A stretch of DNA of 43,811 nucleotides from Nocardiopsis sp. MG754419 (GTDB taxonomy: Bacteria > Actinomycetota > Actinomycetes > Streptosporangiales > Streptosporangiaceae), in assembly GCF_018207095.1 (NCBI RefSeq), contig NZ_QOCZ01000032.1:1-43811 (forward strand). Reading direction: 5' to 3'. This document shows, piece by piece, positions 30,811-40,065 of the stretch. Position 1 is the first letter of the stretch; each line of letters begins with the position of its first letter. Under the pieces are notes generated by a model that was given only the letters and a program-made list of their open reading frames with translations, ran no database searches and was not told where the DNA came from. A program made the translations under genes and the position numbers.

Positions 30811-33800
30811 TCGGACCTCTCCTCCAGGTCGCCCTCGACCTCCAGGTAGACCTCCTGCAGGGCGAGCATCGTCGCCGGGTCGGGTTCGGCCCACAGACCC
30901 CGCCGCGCGGCCTCGTGCAGGCGCTCGACGATGCCGTGCAGGGCCCACGGGTTGGAGCGGCGCAGGAACTCCTGCGTCTCGGCGTCCAGGACGTACTCGG
31001 CGGCGAGCTTCTCGTACATCCAGTCGTGGACGACCCCGGCCGTGGCGTCGAACCCGAACAGGTAGTCGACCGTGGCCGCCAGCTCGAACGCGCCCTTGTA
31101 CCCGTGGCGGCGCATCGCCGAGATCCAGCGCGGGTTGACCACCCGCGCCCGGAACACCCGGGCGGTCTCGTCGGCGAGAGGCCGGGTGCGGACCGCGTCG
31201 GGGGTGGTGGAGTCGCCCACGTAGGCCTTCGGGTCCTGGCCGGTGAGGGCGCGCACCGTGGCGATCATGCCGCCGTGGTACTGGAAGTAGTCGTCGGAGT
31301 CGGCGATGTCGTGCTCGGCGCTGTCGATGTTCTTGGCCGCGACCTTGATCCGCCGGTAGTTGGCGCGCATGTCGTCCGCGGCGGGGACACCGTCGAGGCC
31401 GCGCCCGTAGGCGTAACCACCCCAGGCCGTGTAGACCTCGGCCAGGTCGCGGTCGTCACGCCAGTTGCCGGACTCCACCAACTGGAGGATGCCGGCGCCG
31501 TAGGACCCCGGAGCGGATCCGAAGATCCGGGTGGTTGCGCGCCGCTGGTCGCCGTGGTCGGCCAGGTCGGCGCGCATGTGGGCGCGCACGTGGTTCTGTT
31601 CCTCGGGTTCGTCGAGTCCGGCGACGAGGGTGACCGCGTCGTCCAGCATCGCGACCACGTGGGGGAACGCGTCCCGGAAGAAACCGGAGATGCGCACCGT
31701 GACGTCGATGCGCGGACGGCCCAGCTCCTCCAGGGGCACGACGGCGAGCCGGCCGACCCGGCGTGAGGCCTCGTCCCACTCCGGACGGACGCCGAGCAGG
31801 GCCAGGACCTCGGCGATGTCGTCGCCGGAGGTGCGCATGGCGGAGGTCCCCCACACCGACAGGCCGACCGACTCCGGGTAGGTCCCGGTCTCCTCCAGGT
31901 GACGGCGCAGCAGCGACTCCGCCATCGCCTGTCCCGTCTGCCACGCGAGCCGGGAGGGGACGGCCCTGGGGTCGACCGTGTAGAAGTTGCGGCCGGTCGG
32001 CAGCACGTTGACCAGCCCGCGGAGCGGAGAGCCGGACGGGCCCGCGGGGACGAACCCGCCCCGGAGGGCGTGGACGACGTGGTCGAGTTCGTCGGTGGTC
32101 CGGGCCAGCCGCGGCACCACCTGGGTGGCGGCGAAGGTGAGAACGGACCGCACCCCGGGGTCGTCGTGCAGGGTCGCGGCGGCGGCCGGGTCCCAGTCGG
32201 CCGCCTCCATGCGCTCGACCAGGCCGCGCGCCAGGGCCTCCACCTCGTCGACCTCGGTGGTGGGGGCGTCCTCCTTCAGTCCCAGGGCGGAGCGCAGGCC
32301 GGGCACGGCCCCGCCGACCCCTCCCCACACCTGGGCGGCCCGCAGGATGGCCATGACCAGGTTGATCCTGGCCTCGCCGTCCGGCGCCGCGCCGAGCACG
32401 TGCAGACCGTCGCGGATCTGCGTGTCCTTGATCTCGCACAGCCAGCCGTCGACGTGCAGCAGGAAGTCGTCGAACTCCTCGTCGTCGGGGCGCTCGTCCA
32501 GACCCAGGTCGCGGTGCATCTCCGCGGCGCGCATCAGGGCCCAGATCTCACCGCGGACGGCCGGGAGTTTGGCCGGGTCCATCGCGGCGATGTTGGCGTG
32601 CTCGTCGAGCAACTGCTCCAGACGCGCGATGTCGCCGTAGGTCTCGGCGCGGGCCATCGGCGGGATGAGGTGGTCCACGACCGTGGCGTGCGCGCGCCGC
32701 TTGGCCTGCGCGCCCTCCCCCGGGTCGTTGACCAGGAACGGGTACACGAGCGGGAGGTCGCCCAGGGCGGCGTCGGTGGCGCACTCGGCCGACAGGGCGG
32801 CGTTCTTGCCCGGGAGCCACTCCAGGGAACCGTGTTTGCCCAGGTGGACCACGGCGTGGGCGCCGAACCCGTGCTCCAGCCAGCGGTACGCGGCCAGGTA
32901 GTGGTGGCTGGGCGGCAGGTCGGGGTCGTGGTAGATCGCGATCGGGTTCTCGCCGAAGCCGCGCGGGGGCTGGACCAGGACGACGACGTTGCCGGCGCGC
33001 ATCGCCGCCAGGACGAGGTCGCCGTCGTCGTTGACGTACAGGCGCCCCGGGGCGGGGCCCCACTTCTCCTCCATGGCCTGCTTCAGCGCGTCGGGAAGGC
33101 CCGCGGTCCAGGCGGCGTACTGCTCGGGGGTGATGCGCACGTGGGCGTCGGTGAGCTGGGCGGACGTCAGCCAGTCCTCGTCCTGCCCACCGGCGTCGAT
33201 CAGGGCGTGGATCAGCGCGTCGCCCGCCTCCGTCTCGTCGGCCAGGTCCAGACCGGGCAGGTCCTCGGGGGCGCCGAGGTCGTACCCCTCCGCGCGAAGA
33301 CGGCGCAGCAGGCGCACCAACGAGCGGGGGGTGTCCAGACCGACGGCGTTGCCGATGCGCGCGTGCTTGGTCGGGTAGGCGGACAGGACGACGGCGACGC
33401 GCTGGTGGGCCGCGGGCACGTGCCGCAGCCGGGCGTGCGCGACGGCGATGCCGGCCAGGCGGGTGCAGCGCTCGGGGTCGGCGACGTAGCGGGGCAGACC
33501 GTCCTCGTCGATCTCCTTGAAGGAGAACGGCACGGTGATGATCCGGCCGTCGAACTCGGGGATGGCGATCTGGGTGGCGGAGTCGAGCGGGGTGACCCCG
33601 TCCTCCGACTCCTCCCAGTCCGCGCGCGGGCTGGTCAGGCACAGCCCCTGGAGGACGGGGATGTCCAGCGCGGCCATCCGCTCCACGTCCCAGGCCTCGT
33701 CGTCGCCCCCGGCGCCGGCGGACGCGGGGACGCTGCCGCCGGCCGCGAGCACGGTGACCACGAGCGCGTCGAGGTCGCCGAGCGCCTCGTAGAGGTCGTC

Positions 33801-34397
33801 GGGGGCCGAACGCAGCGATCCGGCGAAGACGGGGACGCCCACGGCCCGGCCGGTCGCGTCGACGGCGTCCGCCAGGGCGTGCGCGAACGCGGTGTTGCCG
33901 CCGCTCTCGTGGGCCCGGTAGTAGAGGATGCCCACGCGCGGCAGCTCGGGGTCCCGCGGTCGCTCGCGCGTGGTGAAGCCCCACAGAGGGAGGGCCGCCG
34001 GGGGTTCGAAGCCCTCTCCGGTGAGCAGGACGGTGTCCGACAGGAACGCGTGGAGGCGGCCGAGGTTGGTCGGGCCGCCCTCGGCGAGGTAGCGGTGCGC
34101 GTCGGTGGCCACGCCCATGGGGACCGTGGAGTGCTCCATGAGTTCGGCGCTCGGCTGCTGTTCGCCGCTGAGGACGACCAGGGGCGTGCCGCGCTCGCGG
34201 ACGGCGTCGAGGCCGGGCCACAGGTCGTGGGAGGAGCCGAGCAGGCGCACCACGACCAGGTCGGCGCGTTCGACGGCGGTGGTGAGTTCGGTGTCGGAGG
34301 CGCGGGCGGGGTTGGCCCACAGGTAGGCGGCACCGCTGGCCCGCGCGGACAGCAGGTCGGTGTCGGACGTGGACAACAGAGCGATCCGTACCGTCAT
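30807..34397 (-). CDS. cobN: Cobaltochelatase large subunit CobN
   Basis: 1196-residue corrinoid-binding subunit of the ATP-dependent cobalt chelatase, acting on hydrogenobyrinic acid a,c-diamide. Family landmarks are HLGKHGSLEWLPGK (about 520), TRIFGSAPGSYGAGI (about 960) and MRRHGYKGAFELAATVDYLFGFDATA towards the C-terminus. Length fits CobN (about 1200-1275). ATG 34397 follows a GGAGG SD. First gene of cobN-cobF-cobQ-cobK behind riboswitch 3. No separate CobS or CobT is present; the AAA+/VWA fusion at 22608 probably provides those functions. Confidence 0.95.
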   Translation of the reverse strand: MTVRIALLSTSDTDLLSARASGAAYLWANPARASDTELTTAVERADLVVVRLLGSSHDLWPGLDAVRERGTPLVVLSGEQQPSAELMEHSTVPMGVATDAHRYLAEGGPTNLGRLHAFLSDTVLLTGEGFEPPAALPLWGFTTRERPRDPELPRVGILYYRAHESGGNTAFAHALADAVDATGRAVGVPVFAGSLRSAPDDLYEALGDLDALVVTVLAAGGSVPASAGAGGDDEAWDVERMAALDIPVLQGLCLTSPRADWEESEDGVTPLDSATQIAIPEFDGRIITVPFSFKEIDEDGLPRYVADPERCTRLAGIAVAHARLRHVPAAHQRVAVVLSAYPTKHARIGNAVGLDTPRSLVRLLRRLRAEGYDLGAPEDLPGLDLADETEAGDALIHALIDAGGQDEDWLTSAQLTDAHVRITPEQYAAWTAGLPDALKQAMEEKWGPAPGRLYVNDDGDLVLAAMRAGNVVVLVQPPRGFGENPIAIYHDPDLPPSHHYLAAYRWLEHGFGAHAVVHLGKHGSLEWLPGKNAALSAECATDAALGDLPLVYPFLVNDPGEGAQAKRRAHATVVDHLIPPMARAETYGDIARLEQLLDEHANIAAMDPAKLPAVRGEIWALMRAAEMHRDLGLDERPDDEEFDDFLLHVDGWLCEIKDTQIRDGLHVLGAAPDGEARINLVMAILRAAQVWGGVGGAVPGLRSALGLKEDAPTTEVDEVEALARGLVERMEAADWDPAAAATLHDDPGVRSVLTFAATQVVPRLARTTDELDHVVHALRGGFVPAGPSGSPLRGLVNVLPTGRNFYTVDPRAVPSRLAWQTGQAMAESLLRRHLEETGTYPESVGLSVWGTSAMRTSGDDIAEVLALLGVRPEWDEASRRVGRLAVVPLEELGRPRIDVTVRISGFFRDAFPHVVAMLDDAVTLVAGLDEPEEQNHVRAHMRADLADHGDQRRATTRIFGSAPGSYGAGILQLVESGNWRDDRDLAEVYTAWGGYAYGRGLDGVPAADDMRANYRRIKVAAKNIDSAEHDIADSDDYFQYHGGMIATVRALTGQDPKAYVGDSTTPDAVRTRPLADETARVFRARVVNPRWISAMRRHGYKGAFELAATVDYLFGFDATAGVVHDWMYEKLAAEYVLDAETQEFLRRSNPWALHGIVERLHEAARRGLWAEPDPATMLALQEVYLEVEGDLEERSE

Positions 34398-34442
34398 GGC
34401 CGGACTCCTCCCTCGGGGTTCTCGCCCCATCGGCGGTCGGAC

Positions 34443-34534
34443 TGCTCGCGGCCAGTATCTGGCTGCACCCCGGGTCGGGGTGTCACAGTGGCGGAACCGC
34501 CCCGGAATCGCACCGGGTTCCTACGCCACGAGCA
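34443..34534 (-). ncRNA. Cobalamin riboswitch 3 (before cobN)
   Basis: On the minus strand the core reads AGGAACCCGGTGCGATTCC, GGCGGTTCCGCCACTGTGAC, then after a peripheral hairpin GCAGCCAGATACTGGCC, the B12-box equivalent. P1 pairs TGCTCG (5', 34529-34534) with CGAGCA (3', 34443-34448). It is the most compact of the four. TAAAGT (34545-34550, minus strand) is a possible -10. The switch ends about 45 bases before the cobN ATG. Confidence 0.92.
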
Positions 34535-34584
34535 AAGGCATCTCACTTTAACCACGCGCGTTCCGGGCCGGACCGGCGGGGAGC

Positions 34585-35403
34585 TCACGAGGCGCCGGCC
34601 CGACCGGACGGGGCGTCCCCGCGCCGCAGGAAGCGCACCACCGGGCGGCCCGAGCCCGAGCCGACCTCCACCGGGACCCGGTAGACCTCGCCGATGAGCT
34701 CGGGGGTCAGGACCTCGGCGGGTGTGCCCTCGGCGATGGCACGACCGTCCCGGAGCACGACCAGACGGTCGCAGTACATCGCGGCCAGGTTGAGGTCGTG
34801 CAGGGCGATCACCGTGGTCACCGGCAGCCCCGTGACCAGTTCCAGCAGGTCGAGCTGGTACTGGATGTCGAGGTGGTTGGTGGGTTCGTCCAGCAGTAGC
34901 TCGCTCGGTTCCTGTGCCAGGGCGCGGGCGATCTGGGCGCGCTGGCGTTCGCCGCCGGACAGCGTGTGCCAGGACTGGTCCGCGTGGCCGGTGAGGCCGG
35001 TGCGTTCCAGTGCCGCCGTGACGGCCTCCAGGTCGGTGGCGGTCATGGTCGACCAGGGGCGGCGGTGCGGGATACGGCCCAGGGCCACGACGTCGCGGAC
35101 GGTGAGTTCGGTCTGGGTGTGCGCGTGCTGCTGGACGGTGGCGACGCGGCGCGCCACGGCCCGGCGTCCGGTCCGGTTCAGGGGCAGGCCGTCCAGGGTG
35201 ACCACACCGGACGAGGGGCCGAGCACCCCGGCGAGCAACCTGAGCAGGGTGGACTTGCCCGACCCGTTGGGGCCGAGCAGACCGATGGTCTCTCCGGGAC
35301 GGGGCACGAGGCTGACGTCGTCGAGCACGAACCGGCCGCCGAACCCGAGACCGACCCGGTCGGCGCGCAGACCCTCCCCCGGGCCGGGAACGGAGTGGTT
35401 CAC
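34585..35403 (-). CDS. btuD: ABC transporter ATPase (FecE/BtuD type), probably corrinoid uptake
   Basis: 272-residue ATPase. Walker A is GPNGSGKST (44-52), the Q-loop region TVQQHAHTQTELTV, the signature LSGGE (148-152), Walker B LLLDEP (169-174) and the H-loop ALHDLNLA (about 200). Sequence type is the FecE/BtuD/HmuV group that serves iron chelates, heme or cobalamin; the riboswitch before the operon points to corrinoids. The GTG start at 35403 has GAGGAGGAA just upstream and overlaps the permease stop by 4 bases. Confidence 0.9.
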   Translation of the reverse strand: MNHSVPGPGEGLRADRVGLGFGGRFVLDDVSLVPRPGETIGLLGPNGSGKSTLLRLLAGVLGPSSGVVTLDGLPLNRTGRRAVARRVATVQQHAHTQTELTVRDVVALGRIPHRRPWSTMTATDLEAVTAALERTGLTGHADQSWHTLSGGERQRAQIARALAQEPSELLLDEPTNHLDIQYQLDLLELVTGLPVTTVIALHDLNLAAMYCDRLVVLRDGRAIAEGTPAEVLTPELIGEVYRVPVEVGSGSGRPVVRFLRRGDAPSGRAGAS

Positions 35404-36416
35404 GTCTTCCTCCTCACGCGGTACAGCACGATGACGAAGGCGGGCACCCCGATGAGGGAGGTGACCACGCCCACCGGGATCTCCTGGGGGTCCAGCGCGG
35501 TCCGGGCGACCGTGTCCACCCACACCAGGAAGATCGCGCCCGCCACGGCCGTGATCGGCAGCAGTCGGGCGTGGGAGGAACCGGTGATCGCGCGGACGGC
35601 GTGCGGCAGGACCAGCCCCACGAAACCGATCGCCCCGGCGGCGCTGACCAGGACCGCGGTGAGCAGGGCCGTGGCGCTGAGCAGCAGCACCCTGGCCCGG
35701 TCCACCCGCACGCCCAGGTTGGCGGCGGCCTCCTCGCCGAAGGCGAAGGCGTCGAGGGTGGTGGTGTTGGCCAGGCACACCAGGAGCACCAGGAGGAGTA
35801 CCGCGCCGCACACCAGCACGTCGGTCCACCGGGCTCCGCCGAGCGAACCGAGCAGCCAGAACAGGATCCCCCGGGTGGTCTCCGCGTCGGCCGAGGTCAG
35901 CACGATGAACGAGGTGAGCGCCGAGAACAGCTGCATGGCCGCGACCCCGGACAGGACGACGCGGTCCATGCTTCCGCCCAGGCTGTGGCTGAGCAGCATC
36001 ACCATGGCGAAGGAGATCAGGGCGCCGACGAAGGCCCCCGCCGAGAGCGACACGACGCCGACCCCCCAGCCGAGCACGATGACGGCGACCGCGCCGGTGG
36101 AGGCGCCGGAGGAGACCCCGAGCACGAAGGGGTCGGCCAACGGGTTGCGCAGCAGGGACTGCATGACCGCCCCGCACAGTGCGAGGCCCGCGCCGCAGAC
36201 CGCGGCGAGCAGGGTGCGGGGCGCCCGGAGGTTCCAGACGATGCCCTCGCGCAACGGGGGCAGGGGGCTCTCGCCCCACCCCGCACGGGCGGCGGCCGAT
36301 CGCCAGACCTGGCCCGGGGTGATGTCGGCGGGGCCGATGGTCACCGCGACGGAGACCGACAGTGCCAGGAGCACCAGGCCCCCGACCATGAGCAGCGCCG
36401 GACGCGCCGAGGTCAC
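35400..36416 (-). CDS. btuC: ABC transporter permease (FecCD/BtuC type)
   Basis: 338-residue inner-membrane permease of the FecCD family with about nine or ten helices. Motifs are RAPRTLLAAVCGAGLALCGA, QSLLRNPLADPFVLGVSSGA and GAIGFVGLVLPHAVR, and the C-terminal ALDPQEIPVGVVTSLIGVPAFVIVL. The GTG start at 36416 overlaps the binding-protein stop by 4 bases. It forms the channel with the BtuD-like ATPase. Confidence 0.92.
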   Translation of the reverse strand: MTSARPALLMVGGLVLLALSVSVAVTIGPADITPGQVWRSAAARAGWGESPLPPLREGIVWNLRAPRTLLAAVCGAGLALCGAVMQSLLRNPLADPFVLGVSSGASTGAVAVIVLGWGVGVVSLSAGAFVGALISFAMVMLLSHSLGGSMDRVVLSGVAAMQLFSALTSFIVLTSADAETTRGILFWLLGSLGGARWTDVLVCGAVLLLVLLVCLANTTTLDAFAFGEEAAANLGVRVDRARVLLLSATALLTAVLVSAAGAIGFVGLVLPHAVRAITGSSHARLLPITAVAGAIFLVWVDTVARTALDPQEIPVGVVTSLIGVPAFVIVLYRVRRKT

Positions 36417-37441
36417 TGGGTGTACCCGAGATCGCGCAGACCGTCGGCGACCAGCTCGACGCCCTCGACGGTGCGGATCGCGGGGTTCATCGCCTGACCG
36501 CTGAGCAGGATGTACCGCTCCTCCCGCACGGCGGAGAGGTTGCGGGTGGCCGGGTTGGACTCCAGGAAGTCGATCTTGGCCTCGGCGGTCTCCGCGGTCT
36601 GGGACTCGCGGGTCAGGTCGCCGAGGACGATGACGTCGGGGTCGCGGTCGGCGACGGTCTCCCAGTTGATCTGGGGCCATTCCTCGTGGGTGTCGTCGAA
36701 GGCGTTCTCCGCGCCGATCGCGTTCGTGATGGCGCCGGGGGCACCGCAGCAACCGGCGAGGTAGGGGGACTCGGCGTTGGCGAACCAGTACATGAGGTTC
36801 ACGTCCGCGACGTCCAGGTCCGCGGTGGCGGTGTCCACGCGTCCCCGGAGCTCGTCCACCAACTCCTCACCCCGGTCCGGCACTCCGAACACCTCGGCCA
36901 GGTCGTGGATCTCGCCGTAGACCACGTCGAGGGTCAGCGCCTCGCTCCGGGAACCGTCACCCCCGCTCTCGTTGTCCTTGCCCGCGGCGCAGTCGCTCGG
37001 GGAGAGGTAGGTGGGCACGCCCAGATCCTCGAACTGCTCCCGGGTGGCGACGCCACCGGGGCCCAGTGTGGCGACGAAGGACGCGGTGACGAAGTCGGGT
37101 TCGGACTCCAGGACCCGTTCGAAGGAGGGGGCGTTCTCGGCCAGCCGCGGGATGCCCTCGTCGGCCTCCTCCAACCCCTCCATGATCGGATCGGTCCAGG
37201 TGGCGGTACCGACGATCCGGTCCTCCAGCCCCAGGGAGAGGAGGATCTCGGTGGTGCCCTGGTTGAGGGAGACGGCCCTCTCCGGGGGTGCGTCGAGGGT
37301 GATCTCGTGACCGCAGTTCTCCAGGGTGGGGCCGCGGCCGGCCTCGACCGGACCGTCCCCGTCCGCGGGTGACCCGCAGGCGGTGAGCAGCAGTGTGGGC
37401 ACGAGAAGGAGGACGGGGGGAAGGAGCGCGTGGCGCGACAT
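36413..37441 (-). CDS. btuF: ABC transporter substrate-binding lipoprotein (BtuF/FepB type)
   Basis: 342-residue lipoprotein. The signal peptide ends in a lipobox LLTAC with lipidated Cys22. The class III binding-protein fold is visible as ERAVSLNQGTTEILLSLGLEDRIVGTATWTD at its start and DPDVIVLGDL near the C-terminal lobe. It contains an unusual double cysteine (LAGCCGAPG) in the second lobe. It delivers substrate to the permease and ATPase behind it. Corrinoid is the likely substrate because of the riboswitch; a siderophore cannot be excluded from sequence alone. Confidence 0.9.
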   Translation of the reverse strand: MSRHALLPPVLLLVPTLLLTACGSPADGDGPVEAGRGPTLENCGHEITLDAPPERAVSLNQGTTEILLSLGLEDRIVGTATWTDPIMEGLEEADEGIPRLAENAPSFERVLESEPDFVTASFVATLGPGGVATREQFEDLGVPTYLSPSDCAAGKDNESGGDGSRSEALTLDVVYGEIHDLAEVFGVPDRGEELVDELRGRVDTATADLDVADVNLMYWFANAESPYLAGCCGAPGAITNAIGAENAFDDTHEEWPQINWETVADRDPDVIVLGDLTRESQTAETAEAKIDFLESNPATRNLSAVREERYILLSGQAMNPAIRTVEGVELVADGLRDLGYTQ

Positions 37442-37491
37442 AGGTATGCCTTGGATGTCGGGGCTCGAACGCGGAGCCTGGCATGGAGTCT

Positions 37492-37516
37492 CCCGCCGCG
37501 GGGGTGACGCGGCGGG
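37492..37516 (-). terminator. Switch hairpin behind riboswitch 4
   Basis: On the minus strand a perfect 9-bp stem (37508-37516 with 37492-37500) and 7-base loop directly follows the riboswitch 3' end and ends 50 bases before the btuF ATG. It is the likely terminator of the expression platform; no U-tract. Confidence 0.55.
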
Positions 37517-37700
37517 GCCAGCAGGTCTTCGGACTCGGGTTCACCCGGACGAGGTGCCTTCCCGGGTCGGTTCCGCGTCGACCCTCGGGTCTTCGCGTAC
37601 CCGCCCCAGTGGCGTCAGTACCCCGCCCGTCCCCCTCACCGCTGCGCGTCAGTTCCGGATTCGCACCGGATTCCCTGACCACGTACGTGGTACGACTGGC
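37517..37700 (-). ncRNA. Cobalamin riboswitch 4 (before btuFCD)
   Basis: On the minus strand the core reads CAGGGAATCCGGTGCGAATCC, then ACTGACGCGCAGCGGTGAGGG. GCCACTGG, CGGGAAGGCA and the 3' element GAGTCCGAAGACCTGCTGGC follow. P1 pairs GCCAG (37696-37700) with CTGGC (37517-37521). The layout closely copies riboswitch 1, including the ACTGACGCGCAGCGGTGAGGG stretch, so the two are probably recent duplicates or under equal constraint. Confidence 0.93.
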
Positions 37701-37706
37701 CCCTGG

Positions 37707-37735
37707 AGACTACCAAGGGGTGTCCGAAGTGTCCC
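37707..37735 (-). promoter_or_regulatory. Promoter of riboswitch 4 / btuFCD
   Basis: On the minus strand GGGACA (37730-37735) and TAGTCT (37707-37712) are 17 bases apart. The predicted start at about 37700 coincides with the first base of the riboswitch P1 stem. Confidence 0.5.
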
Positions 37736-37880
37736 GCCCAGGAGGCCGCCGATCCCGGGCCCGGCCCGGCGGAATCACCGCCGTGCACGCCCGACCGGAG
37801 ACGGCACCACCGGGCCGACCACTTAACGAAACGTCGCATTAGACCCGTTTCCTCCCGCTTTCCGGGGGCACCTCTGCGCC

Positions 37881-38714
37881 ATGAACGCTTCCTCCAAGGC
37901 ACGCAGGGCACGGGCCACCGGCCGACGCGCGGGCAGACGGGCCTCGCACAGCCGGTGGCTGCGCGTCCTGGCGGGTCTGGGCTTCGCCGCCAAGGGTCTG
38001 ATCTATCTGACGGTGGGGTACATCGCGCTGCGCATCGCGTTCGGCGAGGACCCCGGTGAGGAGGCCGACAACGGCGGCGCGCTCCAGATCATCGCGCAGG
38101 GCACCGGGGGCATGCTCCTGCTCTGGGCGATCGCCGTGGGTCTGGCCGGGTTGACCCTGTGGCAGGCCCTGGTCGCCGTGGTGCGCTCGGGCACGGCCGC
38201 GCAGCGGGCCGGTGCCGCCGCCCGGGCCGTGACCTGCGCGGTGCTGACCACCGCCATCGCGACCTTCCTGCTGGGTCGAGGCGCTCCGGAGAGCCAGGAC
38301 GGTCAGTCGAAGGAACTCACGGCGCAGCTCATGGAACTGCCCTTCGGTCGCTGGATCGTGGGGATCATCGGGGCCGTGGTGGTCGCGGTCGGCGTCCACC
38401 AGGTGTGGAAGGCGCTGACCCGACGGTTCACCCACGAGCTGGCCCTGGGCGGTACCAGGCGCCCGACGCGTCGGGCGGTGGTGATGACCGGGACCCTCGG
38501 CATCACCACCCACGGCCTGGTCCTGGGCATGGCCGGGGTGTTCTTCGTCCAGGCCGCCCTAGCCTTCGACGAGGAACGGGCGGAGGGCCTCGACGGCACA
38601 CTGCGCGCCTTCTCCGAGACCGCGGCCGGCCCCTACGCCCTGGTCGCCGTGGCGGTGGGCGTGGTCCTCTACGGGGCGTACTGCTTCTGCCAGGCCCGCT
38701 GGCAGCGCACCTGA
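37881..38714 (+). CDS. DUF1206 membrane protein
   Basis: 277-residue membrane protein with six predicted helices arranged as three repeats of two (about 27-50 and 75-100; 118-135 and 150-172; 198-220 and 235-257). Each repeat starts with a positively charged stretch and a Gly-rich helix such as LRVLAGLGFAAKGLIYLTVGYIALR, the DUF1206 pattern. The N-terminus is very basic (RRARATGRRAGRRASHSR). Function unknown. The 180 bases between riboswitch 4 and this gene hold both divergent promoters; I see no SD for the ATG. Confidence 0.85.
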   Translation: MNASSKARRARATGRRAGRRASHSRWLRVLAGLGFAAKGLIYLTVGYIALRIAFGEDPGEEADNGGALQIIAQGTGGMLLLWAIAVGLAGLTLWQALVAVVRSGTAAQRAGAAARAVTCAVLTTAIATFLLGRGAPESQDGQSKELTAQLMELPFGRWIVGIIGAVVVAVGVHQVWKALTRRFTHELALGGTRRPTRRAVVMTGTLGITTHGLVLGMAGVFFVQAALAFDEERAEGLDGTLRAFSETAAGPYALVAVAVGVVLYGAYCFCQARWQRT

Positions 38715-38720
38715 GCCCGC

Positions 38721-39812
38721 TCAGACGGTGGCGCGGACCAGGGGGATGCGTTGGGCGATGGCCACCAGCACCAGGCTGATCACGGCGGTCGCGACGGCGT
38801 ACCCGGCCGCCACGAGCACGCCGATGACCCCGTCCGGGGTACCGCCGAGGTCGCGCAGCGTGTACAGCACCATCACGTGGACCAGGTAGACACCGAAGCT
38901 CAGCCCGGAGAGCCACCGGACCGCCCGTTCGGTGGCCAGCGCCATGGGCCCCTCGGCGGCGGCCAGACGCAGCCCGGCGGCGCGCAGCGACAGGTAGGCA
39001 CCCACGCCGGCGAGGATCATCGGCGGGGAGAGGAAGTCGTAGAAGTACTCACCGCCCGCGCCCCACTCGCCGGCCACGAACGTGGTCGCCGCGGCACCGG
39101 CGATCGTTCCGGCGACGCCCAGGATGAACGCGGCGAGACCGAAACGGGTGACCCGCGGTCCGGGTTCCACCGTGAACAGCAGCCGGCCCAGCAGGTAGTA
39201 GCCGAGGAACGGCACGAAGCGCGTCACCGCGGTCACCCCGCCGACCCCGTCCATCAGGGACAGCAGCTGGTCGACGACGCCCACCGCGAGCGCCACGCCC
39301 GCGAACCACCACAGCCCGTTGCGGGAGGTGTGTGCGACCACCGTCCGCAGGAAGGGCGTGAACAGGTACAGGCCCGCGATGACGTACAGGAAGTACAGGT
39401 GGATCGACGGGGAGCCCGTGGCGGCCTGGGTGAGGGCCTCGGTGAGGCTGATGCCGTCGCGCCACTGCATCCAGATCAGATAGGCGGCGGTCCACACGAA
39501 CAGGGGGACGCCGATCTTGGCCCAGCGCTTGCGGTAGAAGTCGGCCACGGGTTCGTCCCGGGGCCGGAGCAGCAGAGCCCCGCTGATCATCACGAACACG
39601 GCGACGCACCAGCGCAGTCCGGAGTCCAGGACGTGCGCGGTCCACCAGTCGTACCCACCGATGTCGGTGTAGGTGGTACTCACGAACGGTGAGTAGGCAT
39701 GCACCACGATGACCGCGGCCATGGCGGCCACGCGAGCGAACTCCATCCACGAGGTCGGTGCAACGGAGGGGGCCGGCGCGGGCGCTTGGGTGAGGGCTCT
39801 GTCTACTCGCAC
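38721..39812 (-). CDS. Acyltransferase family 3 membrane protein
   Basis: 363-residue integral membrane acyltransferase with about ten helices. It opens with WMEFARVAAMAAVIVVHAYSPF, whose His is the conserved catalytic position, and FVMISGALLLRPRDEPVADFYRKRW follows. Such enzymes acylate sugars, lipids or surface polymers; the acceptor is unknown. There is no usable SD for GTG 39812, but a promoter would place the transcript start within a few bases of it, so a leaderless mRNA is likely. ATG 39746 is the alternative. The 3' end is 6 bases from the convergent DUF1206 gene. Confidence 0.82.
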   Translation of the reverse strand: MRVDRALTQAPAPAPSVAPTSWMEFARVAAMAAVIVVHAYSPFVSTTYTDIGGYDWWTAHVLDSGLRWCVAVFVMISGALLLRPRDEPVADFYRKRWAKIGVPLFVWTAAYLIWMQWRDGISLTEALTQAATGSPSIHLYFLYVIAGLYLFTPFLRTVVAHTSRNGLWWFAGVALAVGVVDQLLSLMDGVGGVTAVTRFVPFLGYYLLGRLLFTVEPGPRVTRFGLAAFILGVAGTIAGAAATTFVAGEWGAGGEYFYDFLSPPMILAGVGAYLSLRAAGLRLAAAEGPMALATERAVRWLSGLSFGVYLVHVMVLYTLRDLGGTPDGVIGVLVAAGYAVATAVISLVLVAIAQRIPLVRATV

Positions 39813-39820
39813 CCCCTACC

Positions 39821-39848
39821 GATATCATTTCGTTATAGACGAGTTCAA
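39821..39848 (-). promoter_or_regulatory. Candidate promoter of the acyltransferase gene
   Basis: On the minus strand TTGAAC (39843-39848) and GATATC (39821-39826) are 16 bases apart, in a short AT-rich patch. Predicted transcription begins around 39814, next to the GTG at 39812. Apart from this the 253-base gap 39813-40065 shows nothing. Confidence 0.4.
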
Positions 39849-40065
39849 CCCGGAGAGGGGTGGAGATCGGTGGCGACCGCCCGGTCGGGCGGCGCACTCC
39901 GGTCCCATGGGTCCCAGAGTAGCGGTTCGTTTCCGCCATCGTGCCCGCTCAGCGCCGGTGGCGGGTGCGGGGACCCCACCCGGCGACGGCTGCGTGTGAT
40001 CTCCCCCATGAGGGGTCCGTGAAACCGGACGACGCCGGCGCGTGGCCCGTTCCCCGGGCCCGCGC

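Noticed and set aside
31899-34697. 932-codon plus-strand frame
   Set aside because: It is antisense to cobN and crosses the minus-strand riboswitch; its composition is Gly/Val/Gln/His-rich shadow sequence.
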